From: Tanytarsus gracilentus
Taxonomy: Eukaryota; Arthropoda; Insecta; Diptera; Chironomidae
Direction: 5' to 3'
Assembly (NCBI GenBank): GCA_038502055.1
Contig: JAXRKN010000036.1
Coordinates: forward strand, 248,001-312,000
Length of the DNA stretch: 64,000 nucleotides
In this document: positions 38,254 to 49,892 of the stretch, in pieces
Position numbering within the stretch: the stretch's first letter is position 1
Layout: each line of letters starts with the position of its first letter
Notes under the pieces: generated by a model
What the model was told of the DNA's origin: nothing
Databases searched by the model: none
What the model saw: only the letters and a program-made list of their open reading frames with translations
Program-made: the position numbers and the translations under genes

Positions 38254-41200
38254 ATGAATTCGTTCTTGGAGTCAATTGAAATTGACAATTTCAAGAGTTA
38301 CAAGGGAAAAGTAATTATCGGTACATTGAAACATTTTACAGCTGTAATAGGCCCAAATGGCAGCGGTATGAGTTAATTAAAATGCAATATTATCGACAAC
38401 TGAATGATTTTATTGTAGGTAAATCAAATTTCATGGATGCAATCTCGTTTGTTATGGGCGAGAAAACTACATCGCTGCGTGTGAAGAAACTTTCGGATCT
38501 AATTCATGGAGCATCAATTGGAAGACCCATTTCTCGACATGCATCCGTCACTGCACGATTCAAAATGCCCGATGGAACTTCTCAGAGCTTCTGTCGATCG
38601 GTTTCAGGCTCAAGTTCAGATTATCGCATTAACGAGCAAGTTGTCACAAGTTCACACTACCTTGCGGAACTCGAAAAGATGGGCATCAATGTGAAGGCAA
38701 AGAACTTTTTGGTGTTTCAAGGTGCAGTCGAGAATATTGCCATGAAAAATGCAAAAGAACGCACGCAGCTCTTTGAAGAAATCAGTGGATCTGGATTGTT
38801 GAAGGAGGAATATAACACATTGAAGCAGGAAATGATGAGCGCAGAGGAAGAGACACAGTTCACGTATCAGAAAAAGAAGGGAGTGGCTGCAGAGCGAAAA
38901 GAGGCAAAATTGGAGAAACAAGAAGCCGACAGATATGCGAGATTGCGTGAAGAATACACCGATAAACAAGTTCAATTTCAACTTTATAAGCTCTTCCATA
39001 ACGAAAAAGACATTCAGCGATATAACGATGATTTAAAGTCTAAACAGCAAGAGGCGAAGAAGATCGAAGATAAGAAAACTAAAGCTGATGAGGTTCTTAG
39101 AGAGAAGAAAAAGGAGAGTGGCAAAATTAGTCGAGACCTGGCCAAAATTGAACAGGACATTCGTGAAGCAGAAAGCGAAATGAACAAAAAGCATCCACTG
39201 TACATTAAAGCTAAAGAAAAAGTTGCACACACTCAGAAAAAGCTGGATGGAGCATTGAAAACTCTCGAACAAGCCCGCAAGGCTGACGAAGCTCATCAGT
39301 CGGACATTCGTAAGCTTGAAGAAGAACTGCTTGCCATCACCGATAAGAAGAAAGAATTTGAAGCCGAAATTGCAATGGACTCGAAAAAGAGAGGCAGCAA
39401 CATTCACTTGGAACAGGACTTTCTCAAAGAGTACGATCGCTTAAAGCAGCAAGCTGATCTCAAATCAGCTAAATATCTCGCAAAGCTCGAAAGTATCAAT
39501 CGAGAGCAAAAATCGGAGCAGGATCTTCTCGATTCCGAGATTAATAAGAAAACCCAATTGGATGAGACATTTAAGAAGTACAGCAGTGAAAAAGAGGAAG
39601 CGATTAAACGTAAAGAGAAGTTGATTGAGCACATTCGATCGAGTGAGGCGCAACTACAGGAACAACTTCGTAACAAGGAAGAACTTAGCAAGGACGTTGG
39701 CTCATCTCGTGAGCGTCAATTGGAGTTGCAAAGAGAAATTCAAGATGTCAATGATCAGCTCGGTGATGCCAAAAATGACAAGCATGAAGATGCTCGCCGA
39801 AAGAAGAAGCAAGAAGTTGTTGAGATGTTCAAACGTGAAATTCCTGGCGTTTATGATCGTATGATTAATATGTGTCAGCCGACAAACAAGAGGTACAACG
39901 TTGCGGTCACAAAAGTTCTTGGCAAGTACATGGAGGCAATTATTGTCGATACCGAGAAGACAGCTCGAAAATGCATTCAAATGCTGAAAGATCAGAAACT
40001 CGAAGTTGAGACATTTTTGCCACTCGATTATCTTCAAGCGAAGCCGTTGAAAGAAAGATTGAGGTGAGAAATAATTCTTTTATATTTATTTTTATTAATT
40101 TGAAAATCATTTTAGAACAATCCAAAGTCCCAAAGGCGTTCACTTGATCTATGATGTCCTTCGATTCGATCCACCAGATATTGAACGTGCAGTTTTATTT
40201 GCCACTAACAATGCTCTCGTCTGTGAGTCGCCAGAAGATGCTATGCGAGTTGCATACGAAATGGACGGTCGAAGCAGATATGATGCACTTGCACTTGACG
40301 GCACATTCTACCAAAAATCTGGTATTATTAGTGGAGGTTCACATGATTTAGCTCGTAAAGCTAAACGATGGGACGAAAAGCACATGAACACACTGAAATT
40401 GCAAAAAGAACGTTTGAATGAAGAGTTCAAGGAAGTGACAAAAAAGACTCGCAAACAAAGTGAACTGACAACTGTTGATTCTCAAATTAAGGGCATTGAA
40501 AATCGTTTAAAGTACAGCAAAAATGATTTGAACACCAGTGACAAGACAATTCGAGACTACGATCGATGGATGACAGATTTGCAGAAGGAACTCGATCTCA
40601 TTGGACCTAACATTTCCGAAATTGAACGCCGCATGGCCAATAGAGATGCAAAAATTCAAGAGATTAAAGGTAAAATGAATACCGTTGAGGATGAGTACTT
40701 CAAGAGTTTTTGCAAAAAAATTGGTGTCGCCAACATTCGTCAGTACGAAGATCGTGAACTTGTCTTGCAACAAGAAAGAGATAAAAAACTTGCAGAGTTT
40801 GAGCAGCAAATCGATCGAATCAACACGAATCTCGACTTTGAACGTAGCAAAGATACTTCAAAGAATGTTTTACGTTGGGAGCGTACCGTACAAGACGACG
40901 AAGATTCTCTTGAGTCCTTAAAGCAGGCCGAAAAACGTCATCGTGATGAAATTGATAAGGACAAGGAGAAAATCGAAACTTTAAAATTGGAGAAACAAAA
41001 TAAAAAGCGAATGGTTGATGAGATGGAAGAGGAAACTGCAAAAGCACGAAGAGATGTTGCATCGCTAGCTAAAGATATCGCCACAATCAATCATCAAACT
41101 TCGTCGTTTGAAAATAAAATTGATTCAAAGCGAAATGAGCGTCTCAACATTCTTCGTCAATGCAAAATGGATGATATTCAAATTCCAATGATGGGCAATG

Positions 41201-42027
41201 CTAGTTTAGAGGATATTTTGCAAGAACAAGAATCAAGCGAGCAGTCAGCATCGCTCATTTCCATGATGCAATCGATCAGTGACATTCAAGTTGATTATCG
41301 TACACTTCCGCGTAATTTAAAGGACATCGATGAGCCAGATCAAGTTAAGAAAACTGGAGATGGACTCAACAAAGAGCTTCAACAGAAGCTCGACACGATT
41401 GAAAAAATTCAGACACCCAACTTGAAAGCCATGCAAAAACTTGACGCTGTCACAGAAAAAATTCAATCGACAAACGAAGAATTCGAAAATGCCAAACGAA
41501 AAGCGAAAAAGGCAAAAGCATCGTTTGAGAAGGTCAAGAATGAGCGCATTACTCGTTTCAATAAATGTCTAAATCACATTTCTGAGGCGATTGACGGCAT
41601 TTATAAAGCACTGTCACGCAATGACGCTGCACAGGCTTTCTTGAATCCCGATAATCCCGAAGAATCTTATCTCGATGGAATTAACTATAATTGCGTAGCA
41701 CCTGGCAAACGTTTCCAGCCGATGAGTAATTTAAGTGGAGGAGAAAAGACAATTGCAGCTCTCGCTCTTCTTTTTGCAATTCATAGCTACCTACCATCGC
41801 CATTCTTCGTACTCGACGAAATTGATGCGGCACTTGACAACACTAACATTGGCAAAGTTGCAAAATATATTCGAGAACAGCACAATCTTCAGACTGTTGT
41901 CATTTCACTCAAGGAAGAATTTTATGGACACGCAGACATTCTCATTGGCATCACACCTCAGCCGGCTGACTGCTTGGTCTCTCGCACATACCTCTATGAT
42001 CTAAGTAACTTTGAGTGTAACGAGTAA
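38254..42027 (+). CDS. SMC1: Cohesin core ATPase SMC1
   Basis: Three exons, 38254-38365, 38419-40063 and 40116-42027 (introns 53 and 52 bp), give 1222 aa, close to SMC1A (1233 aa). SMC1 pairs with SMC3 and the kleisin Rad21 to form the cohesin ring that holds sister chromatids and loops chromatin. The N-terminal head carries the Walker A motif GPNGSGKS at residues 33-40. Long Glu/Lys-rich coiled coils surround the hinge (about 508-665), which contains FKREIPGVYDRM and GIISGGSH. The C-terminal head has the ABC signature LSGGEKT at 1125-1131 and Walker B FFVLDEIDAALD with acidic D1153/E1154. SKSYKG-type and FQGAVENIA segments in the N-terminal head are typical of SMC1 rather than SMC3 or SMC2/4. 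The first intron splits the Walker A loop codon for Gly. AATAAA is at 42056. It converges on a CPT1 gene, with 113 bp between stops. Confidence 0.97.
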
Positions 42028-42140
42028 TTAATAATTTCTAACTTTTAGATGATAAAATAAATATTTTAAAATTTAATTTAAATAGATTTTTTTTATTGCC
42101 CAAAGTCCCTGAATTACATTTTTTAAGTATTACAAATTAT

Positions 42141-44795
42141 TTATTTTTTATCACGTGTTTGCTCGCTGTTGTATTTGTCAAATAAACCTTTCACATCCAA
42201 AAGAGCTTTTTCAATGCGTTTCGCGAATCTCTCAGAGCTTGTGAGAGCGCAAGAGTTTGATGAGGAAATGTGGAAGAAAATGCTGTCCTCGCCAGACACA
42301 ATATAAGATGTTCCATAACCCTCTTTGAAGACTGGCCCAAATCCACCTCCTTTTAAATTGTTTGAGAATTATTAAAAATTGATTGATGCCTCAACGAGTA
42401 CTTACCACTTCCTCTCAATCCAGGATATTTATTTAAATCTGTTTGCTTCAATTGTCCATGTGGCGTTTGTGAAGTAGACAGTAACCAAGGTTCGCTTAAA
42501 ATTTCCTTTAAAAATGGAGAGTCCACTTCCAGATACTTTGAAACAATAAACAAGCAGAATAAATGACGATCTACACCCTTTCCAGTCATTGCATCAAGAT
42601 ATGATTGCTGATGTCTCTTGCATGCTTCTTGGAGAAGTTTGACTCTCTCTCCCGTTGTTGAAGTCTGATCTTCCATTGCTCTAACCCAAGCACACGATTC
42701 AATTGTGCAAGACCTTACTGTTTCTGTTCTTCCATCTCTATAAAGTCGAGTCATGGACGCCTCGTAAGTAAGACAGAATTTATTAAATTCACGATAGTAT
42801 GCAAGTTGAAGTGCCATTTGTATGAAGCCGTCGGGCGAAAGACGACATGTTTTAATGAATCCTTTACCGAATGCATGATGCTTATAAATAAAATGATCTA
42901 CGTCCTGCACAATTTCGAGAGCGTCTTGATAAGCTTCATCAATATTTTGAACAAGCTCTTCCTTAAATTCCCACTTCAATCGTGATGGCACCGGTGGTTT
43001 AAATTCCATTGTGCTTTTTAAATTGCCTTTATCATCGTAGGAAAACATGTCCTCGTATAGCACCGTCTCAAATAAGAGACCAAGGATTGGAGCGTCTGGA
43101 AATTTTAATTTTCATTATATTTTTTACTATTTTAAATAAATTTATTACAGACCTGCCCAAGAGTGTTCGGCGTTCATTGTGAACTAAAATTAAATTTAAC
43201 TTTTAAAAATTAATTCTTCGTTTTTAAGAAAAGATTCTAACCCTTGCATTTGTTCCAGCACCAAGACAAAAACTCTTATCAAACCAAATGTCATAAATTT
43301 TTCCGTGCAAGCATTCCTTTGCATAGATCTTCATCTTTTCTGGATCATCCAAATCCATGTCATAAGGTCCATCGTGTAGGTTAAGAAAGAATGCAGAACT
43401 TTCAATTAAATCTAATGACACCTTGTTCGTCCCCTTTGAGAAAAATTTATCTCTCGTTTCGGCCCACTTTTTGCGATTCCATGCTGTCAAGCTTGACAAA
43501 TATTTTTCAGCGTGTGAGGATTCACTTTTGGCATTTAAAATGAAATCAAGTTGATATTGAATTTCTTTAGAATTTAGGAGTCTTCCATTGTGATAAATTG
43601 GCACTTTATAGTAGCATCCTTTGTGAAGGACCACAATATGATTTGAGTCCTCATGATGAACAATTTTATCGCCTTCGACACCGGGAATGCGAGCTAGAAA
43701 ATAATAATTTTAGAGGATCGTTAAATTTTAAATAAAAGTTCTAACCTGTATTGTACATTCTCTCCAACTGCCACGAGCAAAGTGGGACTATTCCTTGCAC
43801 CATTATGGGTTCAATCTTTTGACGATTTAATTGTCTTCTAAACTGAAGCGATTGATAAACTAAATTTGCAGTTCTTGCTGTTTGATTTTTCGATGGATGA
43901 TTTAAGTTGTCAGTTCCGTAAATGTTCGAGTAGGTGATTAATGGACCTTGACTTCTATGATATGCGTAAGCTTCCCACCAATCCGATACGTAGTTGGTCG
44001 ACCACCAGCTTTTTAAAATCAAATATCTTTGCAACTTTTTACCAATACCTTTCTCAAAATCGATCGCTTCTCCACGAACTTTTTCGTATGTTTCGTCATC
44101 GAGCAGTGGTCTAACCGATCGTAAATATCTCTGCATTGTATCTTTCAATTGTGGAACCGGTAAACGTGGAAGGGAATTTTGGAAACTAAAGGTGCTTGGA
44201 GGGTTTGATTTTATCAAGACTAAAATAAAATTTTCAGATTTTAAAATTGTTTAAATTTTGCTTTAAAATTCTTACGTTTCAATAAAATTCCCCATAATTT
44301 TGTTTTAGCGCTCACTTGCTTGCCCCGTCCTTCGAAAAGAAATCCTTGATACGAGAGCAAAAGTCTCAGCGTAATACGCATGAACAAAACGTATGACAAC
44401 CAGCAACCCATTCCAGTAAGCATGCACGCGAGAATTTCTTTTGCTGATTCATATTCAGATCTAAAATAATTTTATACTAATTTTGGCGCCAAAAACTTTA
44501 ACCACAAATTTTCTTACTCTGGAAGTTGTTCGAGCAAATAATTGACAAGATCGTATGGAGATGTCCTCGATCCGTAATGCAGAGCTGAAACTGAACCCAT
44601 AAACACCACAAGGGCCTCAATGCGAGCAGGATAAATCCAATTTTTAATGCCAGTTCTAATTCTTGCGATGGATTTTCGCCATGATTTCAAACCGGATACG
44701 AAAACTAATTGCAAAACCTCGCGGTCATGATTTGCATCAGTGTGTTCATGAATTAACGATGAAGAATAGTGTGATGCTTGATAAGCGTCGCCCAT
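42141..44795 (-). CDS. CPT1: Carnitine O-palmitoyltransferase 1, copy 1 (altered N-terminus)
   Basis: Seven exons, high to low: 44795-44518, 44460-44276, 44219-43746, 43693-43242, 43183-43153, 43095-42406 and 42349-42141. The phases agree, giving 772 aa, normal CPT1 length. CPT1 transfers long-chain acyl groups from CoA to carnitine at the mitochondrial outer membrane, the rate-limiting entry to beta-oxidation. Two membrane segments lie in the first 130 residues. The catalytic His is H470 in MNAEHSWAD, encoded by a 31-nt microexon. FGKGFIK, EASMTRLYRDGRTETVRSCT and the S-T-S motif in LLSTSQTPHGQ are intact. The start, MGDAYQASHY, differs from the canonical MAEAHQAV of copy 3. The residues equivalent to Glu3 and His5, known in rat CPT1A to matter for malonyl-CoA inhibition, are Asp and Tyr. 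No in-frame ATG exists upstream, and an acceptor-like TTTTAG directly precedes the ATG. Confidence 0.93.
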
Positions 44796-46024
44796 ACTAA
44801 AATTATTTTCAAAATTTAATTGCAATTTAATGACAAATTCGAGGACAAATTTTTTTGCTAATGTGGAAAAATTTCTGTTCGAGTTTCAAGTTATCAAATG
44901 AAATAAAAAGAATCTTTTTTATTTTATAAAGAGTTGGAACGATTAAAAAATTATTGTAAGCTTTCAGTTCAATGTACTTTTTATGAAAAAAAAAACAATA
45001 TTCAAGTGTCCTCTTATCAGTGTTACAAAACTTTTTTTGCTACCACGTGGCAGATTAAAGTTTTAAAAAAATTTAATAGTTTTTGTTTTTGTAGTTGTTA
45101 AAATAGAATTTTAATGGAAATTTAATAGTTGAAATGTCATGTAGATCTAAATATATTTTTGTTTTTTTAAACTCAAAGACCAAAAAGTTTCTCTCCGGAA
45201 TTTTCGAAAAGATAACACACCTGCATGGGTGGTTGATTAATCACAAGTCAGAAACGAGGCAAAAATCAATTTATTGATAAATATTTTGTTGATTTGATTT
45301 AAATCTTATCGGATTTTTCCACTAATTTTTTCCTTTAAAGGAAGCTAAAAAAATATTAAAAATAAAAAAATTAGGTAATAAAATTGATTATTTTCAATTA
45401 ACCACTTAAGTTCACTTTTATAGTTTTATAAAAAAAATAGCAAAAGTAGAAAAACATTAATTAATAAAATTTTCAATAAATCGACTTTAGCTCTTAATAA
45501 TTTTTAAAAGCGTCATTCACTTAATGCCTGTTTGATTTTTTCTTCAATTTGTCAATTAAAAAAGATGATATTCATATTTTCGATTTGGGATCAAAGATCA
45601 CATTCGAGGATTAGCTTTAAAAAAATCTTTTCACACTATAAATTTACCTTATTAAATTATTACAAAACTAAAAATGATCACGAAAAAAACTTTCACTTTG
45701 ATTTTTATGGAAATAAAAATCTCTTCTTCAAATAAATTATGTTAACAAAAAAAATGTTTCCGATACTGCGCGTAATTTTTTTGTCCATTCGATCAAGATG
45801 AAAGCTAAAGTAAGACTGAAGCTGGTTTACCGGCACGAGCTTTAAAACTTTTTTTTTCTACCAGTGTGTGAATATATGAGTGTCGCATGTACAAACAGCT
45901 GTTCACGAAAATGTTACTGTGAAGCTCATTGAACTTGACACCGTTCTCACAGTAATCTACTAAGCCATTAATTACGTCATTCAAGTCTGGACTTTGCTTT
46001 TTATTATTTACTTTTTTTCATACT
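44796..46024. other. Spacer between CPT1 copies 1 and 2
   Basis: 1.2 kb of AT-rich DNA containing the promoter side of copy 1 (minus strand) and the 3' flank of copy 2. No other coding or repeat feature is seen. Confidence 0.5.
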
Positions 46025-48565
46025 TTACAATTTTTCCTTTTCAAGTAAATCTTTTAACTCCGTCATCGCTCTTAGGATGCCATTAATAAATACTTCAGTG
46101 TTGGTTGACTCGCAGCTCTTCATACTTGACACGTGCAAGAAAAATATTTCGTCACTAAATGGAAAATAAGATACACTATAGGCGTTTTTTGACGCTGGAG
46201 GCATGGCTATAAAAATATTTAACACGCATTAAAAAATTTATTCACAAAAAAACTCTTTTTTACGCACCTCCACCTGCGGAAATGAAAAACTCTTTGCTGC
46301 CTTCAACGGCCTTCAATGTTTGATTGTGAGGAATGTGGGATGTTAAAATCATGAATGACTCATCAGAAACATACTCTAAAAATGGCGATTTTACATTATC
46401 TTGCTGAGCTTGAACATTTAAAGCGAAAAGATGTCGATCGACTCCTAAATATTTGGAATTTTTTTTAAAATACAAAAGAGTTTAAAAATGTTCATCTTAC
46501 CATCGCCATACATTGCTTCCAAATACAAACTTTGATGCTTTTTGCAAGCTTCTCTCAATAAATTGGCACGATCTTGTGAATTAAAATTTTCATCGTCCAT
46601 TGCTAAAACCCATTTTGAGGATTCCACGGTGCAGGATCGAATGGTCTCGGTTCGTCCCTTTTTAAACAAGCGCGTCATGGCAGGTTCATAGGTGAGCACG
46701 AAATTTTTGTGTTGTCGATAATATGCAAGTTGAATTGCCATTTGATAAAATGCATCAGGTGAAACTTTTAAAGATTTAATTAACCCGTTGCTGAATTTTT
46801 TATGGACGGCAATTTGATGGTCAACATTCTGAGTTTAAAATTTTTAATGAGTCAAAAAATTATTGTTATTATTTTTTCATACCTTAACTACAGTTGAAAC
46901 TTCCTCATATGCAGCTTTTAATATATTTTTTAAAGAATTGTCAGAAACATCCCATGACAATTTTTGAGGTTTTAACGGAAGATTTCTCACATTTTTTTCT
47001 TTTAAATTTCCCTTGTCGTCATAACTAAATTTTAGATGTTTTTTAAAAAAATATTTAAAGATTTAAGACAACAAATCTCACCACTTAAAATCATCAATGA
47101 CACATTCTTGAAAGAAATTTGATGAAACATTTGCATCGCCCCAAGTATGATCAGCATGTAGACCTGCTTTACCATTGGCGCCAACACATAAATTAAAGCT
47201 TTTATCAAACCATCTGTTATAACCATTTCCGACCAATAATTGCTTTCCATAATATCCAAATTCTGTTGGACTGGAGTCGAGATCGTAAACAAATGATTCT
47301 TCATCGAGCGAAACAATAAATGCGGCATTTTCAATTTGATGTAAAGATTCTTTATTGATTCCTGCCGAAAAATGTTCATTTCGTATTTGTGCCCATTTTG
47401 TTCGATTTAAGCCAGTCAGTGAAGAAATGTATTTTACACAGTTTAAATCCACATTTTTAGCCGTTAAAATTTCTTCAATTTGTCTTTGAATTTCTGCTGC
47501 ATTTAGAAGAGTGTCATCAATTTTGAATTTAAGGATATAAAAATTTCCTTTGTAAATCACAACCACGTGATCGGAATTTTCAGCATGATAAATTTCATCT
47601 TTTTCAGCGCCGGGCTTTCTTGTTGTATTGAACAATCGCTCGTATTGCCATACGCATATAGGAACAATTTCTCTCAATTTAATCGGTTTGAAATTTTTCA
47701 TATTTTCTCTGTAGTTTATCATCACATGAATTAAATTTGCGGCACGTGCTGATTGTGAGCTTGTCGGCGTTTTTATATTGTCAGTGATGTACACACTTGT
47801 TCCAAAATTTAGAGCTTCTCTCTTTTTGAGATAATGACATTCTTCCCAAATATCCGAAACATAATTGTCACTTGTCCAACTTTTCTTGACGAGTTTACTT
47901 TGAAGCTTCTTTCCCTGATCTTTTTGAAACTCATCGGAGTCTTTGAGAATTTTTTCATAAACCTCATCATCGACAAGGGGTCGAATTGATTTTAAATAAC
48001 GAGAAATTGTATCGCATAAGTCTGGCACTGATAAGCGAGGGAGTGCGTTTTGAAAAGTGAAAAATTTCGGGTTCGTTAATTTGTTGAGTGCTGTGAGATA
48101 ATGAAAGATATTTATTAAAGTTGTTATATGTCATGCGTGTCAAGTTTTATATGACTCAACTATTGCATTAATTTACAATGTTCACTAACTCAACCAAGGT
48201 TATTAACCTATACATAGAAAAGAAATTTTAAATTCTTATAAGTGAGTCAATAAACTTTTTGTTTTTTTTTACTTTTCATTACTTCTCAAAATTGACGAAT
48301 AAATTTTGGTTTTTGAAGTTAAATCCTTTCCGCGAGTTTCCAAAATAAATCCTTTATGTCTTAATATCAGTGTCAGCAATAGTCTGATTGCAACACACAA
48401 ACGTATCCACAAGAATACGCCAAGAAACAATGTCCACGTGATAGAAGCTCCATTGCGAAGGTTAAAGAAAAGAACGAAAGTTATAAATACAAAAAAACTC
48501 CAGATCGGTGTAGGCCAAATGCTTTTTTGCAATTTATTCTTGTATTTAAGAAATAAATCTAGCAT
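46025..48565 (-). CDS. Carnitine O-palmitoyltransferase 1-like, copy 2 (N-terminally short, divergent)
   Basis: Six exons, high to low: 48565-48283, 48090-47082, 47024-46883, 46828-46501, 46444-46268 and 46206-46025. All junctions are in phase, giving 706 aa, some 65 shorter than copies 1 and 3. It starts at MLDLFLKYKNKLQKSIW, just before the first membrane segment, so the CPT1 regulatory N-terminus is absent. The loop between the two membrane segments is also shorter. The choline/carnitine acyltransferase domain is complete, with H409 in HADHTWGD as the catalytic His and TETIRSCTVES retained. Two conserved motifs have changed: FGKG(L/F)IK has become FSNGLIK, and the S-T-S motif has become L621-T-S (ILTSHIPHNQ). 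Intron positions differ from both other copies. No stop or frameshift interrupts it, so it is probably an expressed, diverged enzyme, possibly with altered substrate choice or activity (inference). Confidence 0.88.
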
Positions 48566-49293
48566 TACGATAATCTTATTTAAAATAAATTCGTTTCCTT
48601 TAGATGTTTTCGTTTCGAAACTTTAAACTCAACTGAGATGAGAGAAATTTTTTTGTATGTGCATATATACGAACAAATGTTATCAATGCCAGAAATATTT
48701 TTCGTATGTATTGAGCGTATTATGAGAGAGTTTTCACTCATTGAGCATATATCAAGTTGACTAGTGAAGAGTTGGCATTAATTTTTTCACATTGTTTTTA
48801 ACGGAATTTTTAAATTTTAAAAAATTATAAATAACGCAAAATTTTTTGAAAAAAAATACGTTAAATTAATTTACGAGCATAAAATATCACTATTAATTTT
48901 TTAAAAAATTTAAAACCTCTATCTGAAAAATAAAAATTTCGTTGTGGAAAAAGGTGAAGAAATTCATGCATGACAAGATGAAAGCTTTAAACTATATCAA
49001 AGCTAACTCACATAAAGGAATTGAAGAGCATAAAATTCACAATTTGAGAATGGGTCAATTAAATCAATGCATATTCAACCTGTATACAGCTGTATGTAAA
49101 CTTTTGACTAGACATTCATTAGCCTCATAAGAATCTCTATATTCTGATAATTTGAGATAGCCGATATCACTGAATGCTCACTGAAACTTATCATGAAAAA
49201 CTGAACTAAAACTTGAATAAATAGAATGTAAACACAATTTATTTCAATTGCAATGATCTGGATCTTCGATTAAAATACATTCCAATTCACTTT
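48566..49293. other. Spacer between CPT1 copy 2 and RpL38
   Basis: 0.7 kb of AT-rich DNA. I looked on the minus strand for an upstream exon encoding a CPT1 regulatory N-terminus for copy 2 and did not find one. Confidence 0.5.
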
Positions 49294-49506
49294 TTATTTC
49301 ACTTCCTTTACTTGGAGTCCTGGTGGAAGAGATTGCTTCAATTTCTCAGCCTTCTCCTTGTCGACAACAACGAGTGTGTAGAGATATCGCGAGCAACGGA
49401 TCTTGAATTTTGTGTTTGTCTCATTCTTCTTGATTTTTACAGCGCGGGCATCCTTTCGGCGGGCCTTGATGAGGAAATCTTTGACTTCTTTAATTTCTTG
49501 TGGCAT
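49294..49506 (-). CDS. RpL38: 60S ribosomal protein eL38
   Basis: One coding exon gives the complete 70-aa eL38 of the cytosolic large ribosomal subunit (MPQEIKEVKDFLIKARRKDA ... SLPPGLQVKEVK), the usual length for the family. The start is the ATG following a splice acceptor, TTTTTAG|CCAAAATG, so an in-frame upstream extension is intronic. A 5' UTR intron is therefore likely, with a possible donor at AATTCAG|GTGTGT upstream. A pyrimidine tract GGCTTTCTTTTCC on the minus strand near 49680 resembles the 5' terminal oligopyrimidine start site typical of ribosomal protein mRNAs (inference). It is divergent from the HMGXB4-like gene, with 386 bp between start codons, so a shared bidirectional promoter is plausible. 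Confidence 0.97.
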   Translation of the reverse strand: MPQEIKEVKDFLIKARRKDARAVKIKKNETNTKFKIRCSRYLYTLVVVDKEKAEKLKQSLPPGLQVKEVK

Positions 49507-49892
49507 TTTGGCTAAAAATACAAAAGATCTCATTAAAACTCCATTTGATTCTTAACCGCACCTAGTTAGTGTACAGTTATTAACAATTTTTACACACCTG
49601 AATTAGAGATAACTCAATTAATCAGCAAAAAATGAATTTCCACGTTTTTATTGAATGGAAATCAAAATGGAAAAGAAAGCCCCTCGGTAATTTTGCAATT
49701 AACTCCCCTTCATGCTAGGGGGTTGTTCTCTCGACCCGAAAGCCCTGGTGAAAATAAAAGGGGTACACAAGAAAAATAAAAAGTGCAAAACAAAAACAGA
49801 AAATTTAAGCGAAAAGTGGTTTAATTAAAATTTTATGTAATTTAATCACAATTGCATGACTGTTGAGACGTCAATCTACAGTTAAAAGCACA

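Noticed and set aside
38652..39691. Several minus-strand ORFs over SMC1
   Set aside because: They are shadows of the SMC1 coding frame and its coiled-coil codon bias.
43075..43096. Possible 1-nt frameshift in CPT1 copy 1 just after the catalytic microexon
   Set aside because: On re-reading positions, the exon 43095-42406 joins the microexon in phase (DAPILGLLFETVLYED). Exon lengths sum to an exact multiple of three, so there is no frameshift.
46025..48565. CPT1 copy 2 as a pseudogene
   Set aside because: All six exons splice in phase without stops and the catalytic His is retained. The motif changes point to divergence, not to obvious decay.
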